A DNA stretch of 64,000 nt, from contig NC_060259.1 in assembly GCF_921293095.1 (NCBI RefSeq), forward strand, positions 41,335,812-41,399,811, read 5' to 3'. The DNA is from Ischnura elegans. Taxonomy: Eukaryota > Arthropoda > Insecta > Odonata > Coenagrionidae. The notes under the pieces are model-generated. The model worked only from the letters and a program-made list of their open reading frames with translations, did no database searches and had not been told where the DNA came from. A program made the position numbers and the translations under genes. This document shows, in pieces, positions 23,708 to 36,796 of this stretch. Each line of letters opens with the position of its first letter. Position 1 is the first letter of the stretch.

Positions 23708-26700
23708 TTTTGGCAGTATCTGACTGTATCAAAATGAAAATGATGGAGGAAGGAAACTAAATCGAACGATGGGTATTTACGCTCTTGATCAAACGACGAA
23801 TGGTTCACGCAATAACGACGCGATGTAAAACGGCAAAGATTTCCAACTGACACCAATGAAAACTGTATCACATACTTAAAATAATTTCCCCCGCATAATC
23901 TAGCGGGTGAAAGAAAATTAAAGGTGCTAATATCTTTAGCACTATCGAAGCTCTTAGGCCATCGCCTACAAACTTCACTCGTACGGAGACTACAGCACAG
24001 TCGTGACACACAATGTTAAAAAGTGTAGACAGCGTAGCGTAGCGGACGACGCGGCTGGGGCCATCACAGCGCATTCTGCGGGCGTTTTCCGTAAACTAGC
24101 ACCCTCCCCTACCGTACCCCCTCCCCTTACTCTCCCCTCCAGTCCCCATTCCACTTTTATTCTTGCTTTGCGTGTTGCATGCGGTAGGGATACTATGCGG
24201 GATATCATTTAAATAAAATCACAACATGTGCAAAGCAAATACCCATTTATTTCATAAAAGTTCACATAAAAAGTCACTCACCTGCCAAATACAATGAATT
24301 GAATTAGTAAATAAATAAACACTATACACAGGATGGCGAAAGCCTGACAAGAATCTCTCTATGCCTCACTTGTGTACGCATAAGTCCTCGTACCCACACA
24401 CACAGCGAACTATAATTCCTCAGTGTCATCACAAATTACGGGATAAGAACACCACAAAGAAAATTCCTTTACCAGTGGCCACCTCACTGCACTGAATATG
24501 AGATTGTTGAAAAACAAAAATTCGTAAGCAAAATCAAGATCACTATAGAAGCGTTAATGGGCGGAATATACGTGACTTTTTCGAAAATATAACGTTGTCA
24601 ACCACTTCACACACCACACGCAGGCTTGAAAACTTGATGTAGAGAGAATTAAATTAAAATAGAATCAACAACTATGCACAAACAACGCCTAAAACCGTAC
24701 ATCGCGAGAACACAAGATCTAACCGGTCCACAGTAAGTAGATGTTTTCCTAACGATCAAAACTTTCGAAATGAGGAGACGAAATTTCATTGGCCGATTCA
24801 TGATTGGTCAATGGGTGAGACAGAGGAAGCACACATATTTCATATTTCCTATTTATTATTAAAGGTACCAACTGAGTGACATTACACAAGTTATGAAATA
24901 ATTTTTTACGCATTAATATTTATTAATCAAAACTATCTTACGAAACGATAGCGTTAGTTCAGGAAAACTTCCGTCGGACTGTTGTGTCGCACGCTGTCAA
25001 CAGTTCGCCCGCCTTGTGCCAAGGCCCTGGACTACAGAGTCAATTGTTATCACAAAAGAACAAAAGAAGAACGAATAAAGTGAGTCGTTCTTTGGATTTC
25101 GGGACGAATGAATCATGCTAATGAATGCCTTCGCCCATTCATATTTTTCATCTAGAACCAAAACAAATATTGCCGATGTTGGTATTTCGGTGTTCAATCA
25201 AGGAGGCTTGCGAACGAAATTACTTTACATAAGGCGCAACAACTCAAACTTATGTATATTTTCTTCATTTTACATTAAGAATTGTGGAGAGCCCTGCGTA
25301 ATGAAACCACGATTGCTGGCTGGTATTATACCATGAATTGCATGGTGCAATACCAGCCGTACATTACATACATAAATAAATATATTGTGTATGTTCATTT
25401 ATTAAACCATTGGCCAAAGGGGTTGCGTTGTTTCGTGGACGGTTCTTTGTGCAATTTTGCCCTGCTTATATGTTTCCTCTTGATAGTTCCATTGTGTAGG
25501 CATTTATAAATGTATGCATAGAATGAAATCTTATTTGAAAGACTGGTACACGATAGGTCATCACAACATGCCATTTCCAAAGCGATTTGACGAGATAGAT
25601 GCTCTTCAGGGATGATGTTATTATAATTAAAATAGTTGGATTGATAGCTTTCTCATACAATAGAATTTGCTGCGAACAAATACAGTCAGTACCTATGTTT
25701 AAAATTCATCCATACTATGTTAATGTGAAATTTACACATCCTGAAGAAAGCCTTATACACGGGGAAATACATTCCTCCATTAATCATATTTGTGCTGATA
25801 CTGACTTACGAAATGCCATATGACCATCGCAACAATATCGCTCAAGCATTTATAAGACCTTGTGTGTTCTTCAAGAACCAAGTGTCATCATTTGGTATGA
25901 AGCTTGTTGCGCTTTATTTAACTGATCAGGAATACTGCATAAATTTCCATAATTGATAGAATTGTTTCCTCAGTTTCATGGATAAGAGCTCGTAAAAAGT
26001 TACTACTTCACGTGGAAAGCGCAACGCGCAGCATCGTTAAGGCCTTGGGAAGGGGTGTGGGGAGCCGCATGTTTTCTCAGGATAATTTTAGGAAGAGATG
26101 GGAGTTCGTTCCGAATTGCATTCATTCTTTTCCCCCAGAAAGTCCAAATATCTTGAGGATCATTACTTTATAAGCTAAATTTTTTTATTAAAGCTCACTA
26201 AAGCCGTTTTTAGCATTACGGCTCCATTTGTTGTTGGGAGTGAACAAGAGTATGCTACACAAATGAAAAGAATTCTACAAATATCTTCATCAATATTTTA
26301 AATCCCAGATGACGTATTTGATCTGAATCGAAAACCTCGTTGCTAACGCAATATTTTTAAAACAAAGACATTATTATTTTCCTACGCACATATGCGTCAG
26401 ATAACCTTGACCATCTTGGATAACATATTATCCTAAACATATTTGCTGCGTAGCACCCGAGCTGGGACAGTGAAGGTATTCTCGCAACAAATAAATTGGC
26501 AATTGGAGCTCACTTAGCCATTTTCTGACTTGGGAATATATATTTCGAATTTTAGTATCTCAATATCAAGGTCAGCACTGACCTCCGTCGAAATTGGATT
26601 TTTTAGTAGCTCATTTGATTTTTGGTATGCGGAGTGGCTCGAGTGATTTTAAGTGAGTGTGGTGTGTGGGAAACTTGTCGGGCTGTGCGAGTCGGTCGTT

Positions 26701-26754
26701 TTAGGGACTAATAAGTGGATCTATTATTAAATATAGGTTTTAACTAGCTTTAAA
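23708..26754. other. Divergent intergenic region between eIF2D and 4E-BP
   Basis: Holds the 5' flanks of two head-to-head genes. Around 24020-24170 the DNA is unusually GC- and CpG-rich (GTAGCGTAGCGGACGACGCG, then a C-rich tract) and is the likeliest eIF2D promoter/5' leader. Near 24292 the minus strand offers GGCAG|GTGAGT, a possible donor of an untranslated first exon. The 4E-BP 5' leader probably lies in about 26630-26754. A 41-nt hairpin is at 25318-25358. No protein gene is recognised between. Confidence 0.45.
25318..25358. repeat. Short hairpin
   Basis: Arms of 18 nt (GGCTGGTATTATACCATG and its near-perfect complement) surround a 5-nt loop AATTG; 16 of 18 positions pair. It is too short for a typical animal pre-miRNA by itself. 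No repeat family recognised. Confidence 0.7.
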
Positions 26755-27421
26755 ATGTCTGCATCCCCTGTTGCGCGACAAGCCTCAAGAAGTCAGGCTA
26801 TTCCGCAAAGAAAAGTTGTTATTAACGACGCATCTCAGCTCCCAGTTGATTATTCAACAACACCAGGCGGAACTTTGTACTCTACAACACCAGGAGGTAC
26901 ATAAATTATATTTTGAAGTTCTCGTGGTATGACTTAAACGATGGCAGCACTCCTCACCCACTGAATGTTAACTGTTTACACCAACAGCATGGCTTGTTGG
27001 ACATGTGTTTTCTGCTGTTGGATGGATTTCCTCAAGCGCACTTAGCTCGAAAACACCTGGAAATGCCCTTTTCATATTTTAGTATAATTTCTTAACTTCT
27101 AAGTAAAAATTTCCATTCCTATTGCCTTTATTTTTTCGTAGGCACGAGGATAGTGTACGAGCGGGCTTTCCTGATGCATCTCCGAAATTCGCCCCTCGCT
27201 CGAACTCCCCCAAAAAATTTGCCAAATATACCTGGAATACTGTTAAACAGTAGCCTCGCCAAAGAAAATGTTACCGAGAGCCCCAGTCCCGTGAAAGAAA
27301 AAGGTAACATACTTCTTATCGGGATGCTAATTGCGTGTTTTATTTATTTTTTTGTCTTACATCAACCTTTTTTACAGAGCACAAAGATGAGACCCAAGAA
27401 CAATTCGAGTTGGATATGTAA
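26755..27421 (+). CDS. Thor: eIF4E-binding protein (4E-BP, Thor-like)
   Basis: 4E-BP represses cap-dependent translation by occupying eIF4E and is released when TOR phosphorylates it. Three exons, 26755-26896, 27142-27303 and 27378-27421, give an intact 115-aa protein. The duplicated TTPGG phosphosites ([17 protein letters not shown]) match Thr37/Thr46 of the human protein. The canonical eIF4E-binding motif is YERAFLM (Y-x4-L-phi). [10 protein letters not shown] carries the Ser65/Thr70-like sites. The protein ends in the TOS raptor-docking motif FELDM. The N-terminal RAIP motif appears as QAIP. Insect genes of this family are FOXO targets; a forkhead-like TGTTTAC occurs in intron 1 (26973-26979), but a 7-mer is weak evidence. 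The next AATAAA-type signal is at 28397-28402, giving a 3' UTR of about 1 kb. All three splice junctions are in phase. Confidence 0.97.
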
Positions 27422-28420
27422 ACTGGACTGTCTTCCTCATGAAATCCTGGAGACAGTTGATCAAATGATGATCGGAATTAAAGGTATATTTGGGATGTTT
27501 ACCAAATGTTATTGATCAAAAGAATAATTGTTTGTTTGTACTGCTGTATTATATGAAATCATTTTTTGATTTCTATAGCCACGCATCCTCCCTTCGAGCA
27601 CAACTCATCTTTCAGGGCATTCACTTGTTTACATTGGTCTATTGGTTCTTGTTGTACTTGCCACACTCAAAACTTGCATTTCACATAATGGTTGTGCAAT
27701 GTTTACCTTGTTAAAAAGCCAACGGAAGGCCTTAAGTTTTTTGATAAGAAACGTTATTGATGTCGGATTCCCTAGTTAGTGTTACTCCTCAGCGTTTAGG
27801 TCACGTTGTGGTGATTTCCTTCACATTTAGTCTTATCAAGCGGCCGCATGCGCCTGCATTTACGTACTAATGGATATGTGAATGGTATTTTCTTATTTTC
27901 TGCCGATGTTCCTACTTGTGCGTCGTAGTTAACCATTTGGTGACACTCATTGCGTTCATAGGGACAATTTTTTACGAGCATAACGTGTTAATGATTACGT
28001 GTTGAAAGGTGGCTCATGTTTATAAGAACCATGATGTATTTTGTCCTTTCATCAGAAGCATTAATGGTGACTCCTTACAGCTATTTGTATTAGCCATCTC
28101 ATTTTTATTGATACTGAATATTTGTATGATTCCTCAAACTCATGTGAATGTCAAATGTAATATTGTATCAATTTCAACACGTTTGAAATTAAGTACCTTA
28201 TAGACCTTTGTATGATGTCCTTTGCATAAACATATGATAATGTATTTTAATATAGAGCATTATCAGAGAATTTTGTCGCATTGAAGTTCCCTATAATAGG
28301 GTTTACATTTTAATTTTGTTAACGGTGAATTTACAAAATGTGCCATTGAAGGTTTTCATTTTTTATGCTGCCATGGTGAGTTATGTGCCAAGAGAAAATA
28401 AAAGCTATTTTGCGTTTTAA
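27422..28420 (+). other. 4E-BP 3' UTR
   Basis: AT-rich sequence following the stop with no open reading frame of note, running to AATAAA at 28397-28402. TGTTTAC-like and TTTTTAT-rich strings are present. Extent is inferred from that signal only. Confidence 0.45.
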
Positions 28421-31400
28421 TGATTTCTTATTGATTTAATTATTTCCGATTTTTCTTTTTGATTCAAATTGTTTGCATGCCCTTAATAATTTGAGTTATA
28501 GCCTATCCCTTCAGATTTGCCCATTATGGTCAGATCGCTGTTATAAACATGTTACTTCATTGGTGTTCGGTGATTTGGAAAACTTATTTATGTGGGATAG
28601 TTTGGAGGTGGATATTTTGGTTTGGTGCTCTTTATTCTCAAGATGTCATTGATTGGTTTGTAATTCTGAGAACTGTCTGCTCTGTATGTTCTGTCTTCAT
28701 TCATGTAGAGATTCATCTGAGGGATTAAGGGAGGGCAGGGAAATAAATGAGCAATTTTTTAATGATCCGAAGTGTACTTATAGACTATCCAGAAACATAG
28801 TTCATCTAATTGGAGTAAAATGTGAGCAATAACATTTTGAATTCTTTTTTAATCAAGAATACCATGGAAAAGTGTCATACCAGTTGTATAATCAGGCCAA
28901 GGTAATATTTAGCTTGCTCAGTTCCATATATTCATTGTGAAACAAGTTCTATGTCACTTGTTTACCAAGTATTCAGACAAAGCTTCACATGACATGAAGA
29001 ATGTTTATGTAATTATGAATTAATATGCACATGGGTACAATATTTTACACTAATTTAAGCAATGACCCCTTGTAACATCTTGTTATGGTAATTGAAAGAA
29101 CTTTCATGAGGCAAATTTATATTGTGTAGGGACTACAAATAGAGGAAAATTGCTTAAAATTAAATGGTGAACTTTCATGTTACATATTCAAGGATCACAA
29201 GATTAGACTTTGCACTCTTATTTCATAATTGTGGTAATGTATCTAGCATTATGACATTGTGTTTCCTCTATACTCAGAATATCATGTGAGATTGTTGAAA
29301 ATAAAAAATAATTTAGAATTGGGGCTTCGAGATTGGGGAAAGGGGGTCTTTGGCCAGGAGTGTGGGTACTGTTAGGACAAGGAATATTCATGGAGGTAAG
29401 TGGGAAAATCAGGAATTACATTCAAGGACTAGGAAAGAGAAGGACTTCAATTATTTAGTTAACAAAGTCACCTCCATATCGTAGACTTGCTTACGAAGTC
29501 CATATCTACAAATTCCTATTCATTGTTCAGGAAACAGAAAAGTTACAAAAAATTAACAATTCACTTTCTCTTGAATGTTTTCCACACTCAATGGCTGCAT
29601 TGAAGAGATTTTTTCTTCCTTGACCAAAAATTATCTTTTCCCTTGGGACTGGTGCATATTTTGTACTGCGTTAAAAAAGGTTCTGGTGGGAAGAAAAAAT
29701 AAGGGAACATTAGGCTAATGAGTTAATATTTTTCTAAAGTTTTAAATGATAATTTTATAGTCAGCCACTATTACAATGCAAACCCCAATAAGCAAACTGA
29801 GGGAATTCTTCTGCCTGGGACTTGTAAGCCAGGAAAGATGAAGACAGTATAATGTGCTCAAACGATTAGTACCGAGGTTGGCAAGTCACTCAAAAGGATT
29901 TTCTCTCAGACGAATGGGAGCAGCACTTACTTTGAAGACAATTTTTCTCCGGCAGTACATGAGCCTTTTCCTAAAATACCCCTTGCTATATGGCTTTTAT
30001 TCTAAAACATATCAACTATCTTTCCTTTGATCTAAAAAAAGTGACAAAATTTAGTTAGGATGGCTTTTAGCGTGGAAGGAAATCGTTTATAACAGATAAA
30101 AATATATTGTTTTTTATGGAAACGTCACTTAGAAAGCATTACTTAATGGTTTTAATACTCTTAATTTGGTAAGTAAAGGAGAGGTGACATGTTGAAGTTG
30201 TCCTGGTTTCACATTTATTCCTGGAGCATTTGTATAGAAATGTGTCAAGATAGTATCATATGATCTCATCCAAAAGCATTGTTGACATTTTAATACCTTT
30301 AATAAAATGTATCAGTGTTGTTTTTGGTATTTAGCAATGTAATAAGTATATTCCAAATCAGTATATTAACCTCTGATATATTATTTGTAAAACTATTCGT
30401 GAATGTGTTTGTATATTTAGAATGAGTAATTTTTGTTTCTGGTGTTGCATTCATTCCGAGTGCTAGATGAATTTTGTGAAGCGGGGACAATTGGTGTGTC
30501 TGCAAATGATCAAAATTGGGTTCAAGCATTGGGGATACAGACCTCTTCAACATGTGAGTGAAAGGTTTTCAGGACATTAGAACTGCTGCATAATGAAACT
30601 CAAGAGATTGTAGTAATACGTGGCTTGGGTTGTGAATAGGTTGTCAGGCCAAGGTTGTGTTCTCACCGAGGTGGTCAATGTTTGCATGAGATGGCTCTTC
30701 CAGGGAATTGACTGGAACGAGTTGGAAATGGAGCTGTTCATAAATGAGGTTTGTTATCACACATCAGGTGTATTTAAACATTGTCATAGAATGTTATGAT
30801 TGTGCGATACAAAAGGAACACTTTCTTTTGTGAGTACTATGAGGAGTTAATTTTTTTGGTATCCTTGTGATATGATGTGATATACTTCTTGCATTTGTTA
30901 CTCTTGCAGTACCATGAAAAGGAAGATCAGCATGAAATACTTAAGTACTGGACTTCCTTTTAATGCTAAAAATATTTAATTCAGAAGCATGCTTCTCATG
31001 GAGAACTTACTATAATTAAGTTGATGTAAAATTTGTTAACGCTGAAGTGACGAACTCTAACCAAGGATCATTTATGATGACTGTCTGCTCCATTGATAGC
31101 CATTCTCAGAGGGAAAAAATCAGTATGCAATGATCTTGATATTAATTGAATTATGTGCTCAACACAATTATCTGGTGATAAGGATGACTTAGAATCTCCA
31201 GATGAACTGTGTATTTGTGCTTACTAGGAAGGGTCAGAATTTGAGACCAGAACTGGGGGTATATCCTTGTTTAAATATAAAATGTCCATACTATTTAACC
31301 TTTTTAACCGCTACGGTGAGTGGGGACCTTGTATGAGAATAGTTCTTGTTCTTGAATTATTTACCTTCCCTATCTTCTGGCAACCATTTAGCATTGTTAA

Positions 31401-32138
31401 ACGTAATTGGCATACCCCTACTTCATAACCTGATGCAATCTTGGATCTTCAATTTACCTCATCTCAAAAAAGTTCAGTTTGAGTCAGCATTTTAGAAACT
31501 AGCTTCAACTCGACTCACTCTGGCTAGATTGTGGTAGAGTTGACAAATTTACCTAAACTATTTTCATTCATAGCCTCTAGGTCATTAAAAACTAGCATTA
31601 CTGACATCTTGCAATTTGGTGACTCAATTTGAGTGGTGGGGACCCAAGTAAGTTCTTTTAATAACAACATGGCAACTGAGTCAAGTTCGAGTCAGGATCA
31701 AGATTTGATTAATGGTGAGTACAGCCCACAGTGTTGTCAGTTGAATGAAACTTTCAATTCAAGAATATCCTCAATTATTGGGTTAATTTTTATTACCTAG
31801 GGGTGCCAGAAAGACTAGAGTGCCTTTGTGAAAACTCCCCTTGTATTGTTGACTAATAATTAATGCAAACAGACACACTTTATGTTACTTTGAGTGGAGT
31901 TCCTTGTTTATCTTTTTTTATCCTTAACATATTTTCCGGCTACCCCCCCTACTTCATTACTTTACTTTGTCACTAGGTTGAGCAACTACAAACTTTTTCA
32001 GCTATCTATGGCATTAAACTGGCTATGATGAGTGATTCCCAATTTATCAGATAAGGCTGGATAAATATCGGAATCGTACCATTTCATTAGTCAAAATGGT
32101 CATTTATGAAGCAAGTTAGGTACAGGAAAATAACTACA
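28421..32138. other. Intergenic, nothing recognised
   Basis: AT-rich, low-complexity sequence between 4E-BP and the next recognised elements. The longest frames (for example 30299-30553, minus) show no domain, no splice-framed exon pattern and no repeated copy within the window. Confidence 0.35.
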
Positions 32139-32350
32139 GTCAACTCACAATTATCCAGTTCCCAATTATCTGGGCTAATTTTCTCATTCATCTAAATGTA
32201 TATTAAACGTTAATATCCTAAATATATTTGTATTACAGAGTAAAAAGTCCATATTCTGGTTGAATTAAATATGTTTTAGATATTCCATGCTTTTTGATTA
32301 TCCAGACCTCAGCTTACATTCATAAGGACAGATAATAGAGAGGTGACAGC
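32139..32350. mobile_element. Possible pogo-like MITE
   Basis: The left end CAGTCAACTCACAATTATCC resembles pogo/Tigger ends. The right end read inward, CTGTCACCTCTCTATTATCTG, is an imperfect inverted match. TA precedes the left end only. No coding sequence. Confidence 0.4.
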
Positions 32351-32551
32351 ATGTTAGAAAATAGGGTGGACAGCTAGAATTCCTCGACCTTTGAGAAACA
32401 ATTTGTTGTAATTATGTAGAAATTAATAAAGAAACAGTAATTTTCTGCAACTCCAAGCATTTATTAGCTACGTATTCTTTTCTTCTACTATATCCTAATT
32501 GTTTCGCGTAGCCATTTCATTGAAGAAGTGGTGGAGCAACTGCGGCAGCAT

Positions 32552-32796
32552 CAAGGGCATACCCAGGATCAAAACTAGGGGGGGGGGGGCAAGCCATGGT
32601 TGTAGTTGTTGGTAAGATTTAAGCATGGAAAAGGTGAATGAAACCAACATTATAAGGAAACTGTAACAGCTCTTCATTAACTTTTAAAATTATTTGCTTG
32701 TAAACTATTATTTTCCTAAAAAGTCATTTGCGATTTTTGCTTCTAGGGGGGGGGGGGGGCAGCTACCCCTCCTTCCCCTAGCTGGGTACGCCCATG
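32552..32796. mobile_element. hAT-like MITE, GGGCRTACCCAG ends (copy 1)
   Basis: A 245-bp element with ends CAAGGGCATACCCAG and, from the right, CATGGGCGTACCCAG. It is flanked by a perfect 8-bp duplication GGCAGCAT (32544-32551, 32797-32804). Two runs of 11 or more Gs lie just inside the ends. A relative is at 58580-58849. Confidence 0.8.
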
Positions 32797-32804
32797 GGCA
32801 GCAT

Positions 32805-34447
32805 CCCGTTGCTGGCTCTTCATCACCTAATAGCTCCATGTGACCATGCTCTCAAGTTTAATGACAGTAATGAAAACTGTTCTCTCATCATTACAGTTTA
32901 CATTCTCTCTTAAAATTACAGTCTATGCCTGTTAAAGCGCATGAGTAATTAGGGGTATATTGTGTATTTACACATTTCAAGTTTTGTTTGGCTCCAGGGC
33001 CTGAAGAATTTTCTTATAAAAAACACCAGGCATCGGAAACCATAATTAATAACAACAAAATTACCTTTTACAGTGGAGAGTTTGGTTAAAAATATATTCT
33101 AAATGTTACTTTGAATTTTGATCAGTAATGCAGTCTTTGCAGAGGATATTACTTTTGCATGAAATCGTGAATTGAAAAAGTTTTTGTTTTAAAATGCAAG
33201 TAGATGATGAGGAAATATCACCATTTGACTTCAAAAATCATTGAACACATACTTGCACAAGTTCATGTGCAGTCCCAGTCAATAAAAATGCAACATTCCC
33301 AAGCAAGCTTCACAGCAACTCCTAGGTAAACATTCAAAAGCCAGCCTCCCTTGGTGGTTTGACAACCATGAGCTGAGGATGAGAGATACCGCATGTGAAA
33401 TGGGAGAAATGACTGTTTAACCTCCAAGTAAGAATCCTGTTTCCAAGGTTGAATGGAAATGCCCTCATCCTTCCTCAGCACCCTTCCAGCCCATGGTACA
33501 TAATACTGTGCTTTTGACGAACAGTCACACATGAAAAATTCCTTTTGGCGGCTGAGGATTAAACATGCCACGGTCAGGTGAATTATAAATTTTTAGATTC
33601 TCAAGTTTCATATTAAGATGCTATTTCCCAATTTTCCCCAATGCATCAACCACCTTTTACTATTTAATAATTTGACAAAACATGACTTTCAGAATAAATT
33701 TCATTGATTTTACTAGCATCCATACATTAAATCACACCCAAGATGAATATACGTTACATTTACATATATTTCAGTCTTTTTTTTAAACCAGCAGCCCTTC
33801 CTATCCTACTGCAAACAGTTTTCAGGGCAGTCAACGTTTTATTTTTAAATCTAAATGTTTATTCATGTCATTGTCTGATCAATATGGGAAGAAAGACAGG
33901 CTCTTGAAGTTGTGTGCAAGAGTTACTCGGAAGCGGCAACTGTGGATGTCACAATTATTTTGGCAACACATTCATTTGCGTTAGCAGTTTCAATTGAATC
34001 AAGCATGAACGACTGCATGACCCAAATTTAGAGGAAGCTTGGTTTAATGAGTGCTCATGATCCCTGGTAAATCATTCTCTATATTGGGTGCTCATACCCG
34101 ATGGTGAAGTGTGAAGCTCCTAAATTTCCATATTCACCTTCACGCTTTTCTTTTGCGTAGGTGCCATTTCATAGAAGTTTGAGATCTGCATTTGCCTTAA
34201 TTCGTGTATCGGTATAATTTTGCAAATGAAATATCACAAAACAATTATTGGCCCTCATTTCCATAAACCACTTGCATGGCAGGATGTAAAACGATGAATA
34301 GTGACAAAATCAGATGTCCAGGATTGGTTGGATGTGTTAAATCATTGCACAATGGCAGGAACCATATTCTAGACACTGAGCCAAACATTCACATCGCATA
34401 AGAGGCAGTCATAGTGAGAAGTGATGCCTTGAGCATATGGTGCAATA
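32805..34447. other. Intergenic, one unidentified open frame
   Basis: A 102-codon minus-strand frame at 33263-33571 has mixed composition with several cysteines and tryptophans but no family I recognise and no convincing splice sites around it. The rest is AT-rich and featureless. Confidence 0.3.
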
Positions 34448-35100
34448 GGGTAGTTTCCTTCATCAAAGAAACCGAAAGGCATTGATTGCTATTTGTTACC
34501 CAAAATTACTGTATTCATAATATACTAATTATTTCGTTTTAGAAATACCGGTTTAGACGAATGGCAATGGTCCATTTTTATCCTCATTTGAAAAGGGCCA
34601 GATTGGCGCCCATGCGATGCCACTCCACGTGACGTCACAGGGACCTAGTTTCTATAGGAGAAAATAGGAGTTAGTATACATCGTCTGAGATTACCAATGC
34701 ATGCATGAGGCGCATAGCTCAGGGAAACATGTCTTAATAATCACCTATTAAAACTGGCTAAGGTCGGAAAGTTTTCTTCGTTTGATAAGGTATTAATAAA
34801 CCTTTTTTAAGCCAAGCGCTACCAGCCAGCAAGGCACTCAGCTACCCTCTAGCATCCTGCGTCCTATCAGCGCTCAGAGCCTCGATCAAGGTCACCTCAC
34901 AAGGCGGGAGGGGGAACCAGAAATGCGTCACACGGAGAGATTTCCTTACCCATCGCGTTTTCGCGCTCTTGAAAATTTTCACTTTTCATTTAATCGCGAA
35001 AAATAGATATCGTCATTTAAAAATCTAAAAGCATGAAATACGTACTCCAGGAGTAATAATCTTCCGATATAGGCAATAAAAAAATAATAGGAAACCACCC
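34448..35100 (-). mobile_element. TA-flanked GGGTRGTTTCC MITE (copy 1, inverted)
   Basis: A 653-bp element whose ends are GGGTAGTTTCC and, from the right, GGGTGGTTTCC, each bordered by TA (34446-34447, 35101-35102). The flanking bases themselves form a palindrome (ATGGTGCAATA/TATTGCACCAT), so this copy may have landed in another inverted repeat. It contains CACGTGACGTCAC near 34627. It is in opposite orientation to the copies at 53936 and 56539. Confidence 0.8.
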
Positions 35101-35102
35101 TA

Positions 35103-36796
35103 TTGCACCATCTGTAACACTGAGGCATGGGCTTCACACAAGATTTTTACTTATGTATTGAAGGCCTTGGTCATACTCGCATATCCCCAACAATTGATTC
35201 ATTATGGCATTTCGCTCCTATTTTTGTATAATATTTCCACAAAGGTTTTCAATAGGATTTAAAAACCCGGAAATCTTACGGACTTGAATATCCTGATGTC
35301 GACAGAAAAATTCCAGTGCAACAAGAGAGGTCGCTTACGGACAAAGCGATAAGAGTGTCTCTTGGAAAAAAGTTATAATTAGGGGTGTTAACACATTCTA
35401 CGCGGGCCCGATTTTCATGGAACTCGTCAGAATCGGCCAATAAAATAAGAAAGAAAAATAGAGGTTTTCGCACCATAACTTCCGTTCAAATACTGCTATT
35501 TACAAACGGCGCACACGGGTCGAAAGAGGGAAGCTTGCTGAAGGCCATGCACACAATCGGAAGACTCGGAAGTGGATATTAGTCACATACGGAGGCAGAG
35601 AAAGGGCTCCCAGCCCGACTGGCAGAACACGTCAATTGCCGTGCTCTGCGCTGAATGTGATAACTGAAATTTATGTGCACAATGATGTGGTCTCTCAAAT
35701 TCATAACTTCTCAATGCTATTCCTTGCAATTGCAAATACTATACTTCAAACTATTGGAAAAAAGTGGATTGCATTGCACTCATCACCTTGCCATGGACGT
35801 TCTTGAAAACCAATTAAAAGCGACTTATGTGGCAACAGAAATCAACCTTCCATGGGATGAAATTGGGCCTCATCTATGCAGTCCCCTTGGTTGCAAGACT
35901 GAAGATATTCAAAGGGTTATGAGAATTAAAAATTCTGCCACCCAAAAAATGAAAAAATGCCACCCAGGCATGAAATTTTAAATTACTATCTACTGCGTCC
36001 TTCGATTCCAAATAATATGGACACTATGGATGAACAATAAAATTTATTTTAGAGGTACATTTATTGATTTTAAGTATCTCACATGAAAACAACAGAATCA
36101 CAAGGAGAGGGGATGAAATGAATTGGCATGTGCGTGCATTCCACTGAAGTACTTAGAATACCAGTCAAAACAAAACAATTACATAATATTCACACAGCAA
36201 TGAAAGTTGTTTGCTAAGTAGAATAAATTATATTAAAAATGCAGGTATTATCACTAAATAAATTAAATTCCCTTTCTCAATTGCTTGGGTCCACATTAAG
36301 TTTCAACGTCCCTGCTAAAATATTAAAAGGAAAATTTCACGCCCCCCCCCCTCTGAACTTAAAATCAGCAAGGCTTCCGTCAAATTATTTTTAGTGCAGA
36401 CTTCATGTCAAAAGTCTGCATCATATTAATGCTGTGTATCCGAGCATAATACATAAGCTAATCAGCTAAAACTTTTGACCAAAGAGTTCTTTAGTTTCAA
36501 ACTTTTGGCGAACATAAGAAAGACAACAAAAGGGGCACAAACAGAAAAACAATGAAATCACAGAAACTGATTTTAAACATAATAATATAAACTATGCAAT
36601 CTGTAGCACCTGACATGGTGTGATGGCAACTCAAATATAAGCCAAATCAGGTAAACAATTCTTATTGTATGAATCTAAACATAAGCAGTCTCATCGGTTT
36701 TTTCAGCAACATAATGACTGCATGAGTGCTCACACAGTCATTATTTAAAGTAGAATTTTTTGTCATTGACATACATGGACCACTGGCAGAAAGTCT
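35103..36796. other. Intergenic
   Basis: No gene recognised. A plus-strand frame at 35673-35981 has no known domain. A C-run (CGCCCCCCCCCC) lies near 36340. The TGN38-like gene ends just beyond. Confidence 0.35.

Noticed and set aside
33263-33571. 102-codon minus-strand ORF
   Set aside because: No family recognised and no flanking exon evidence.
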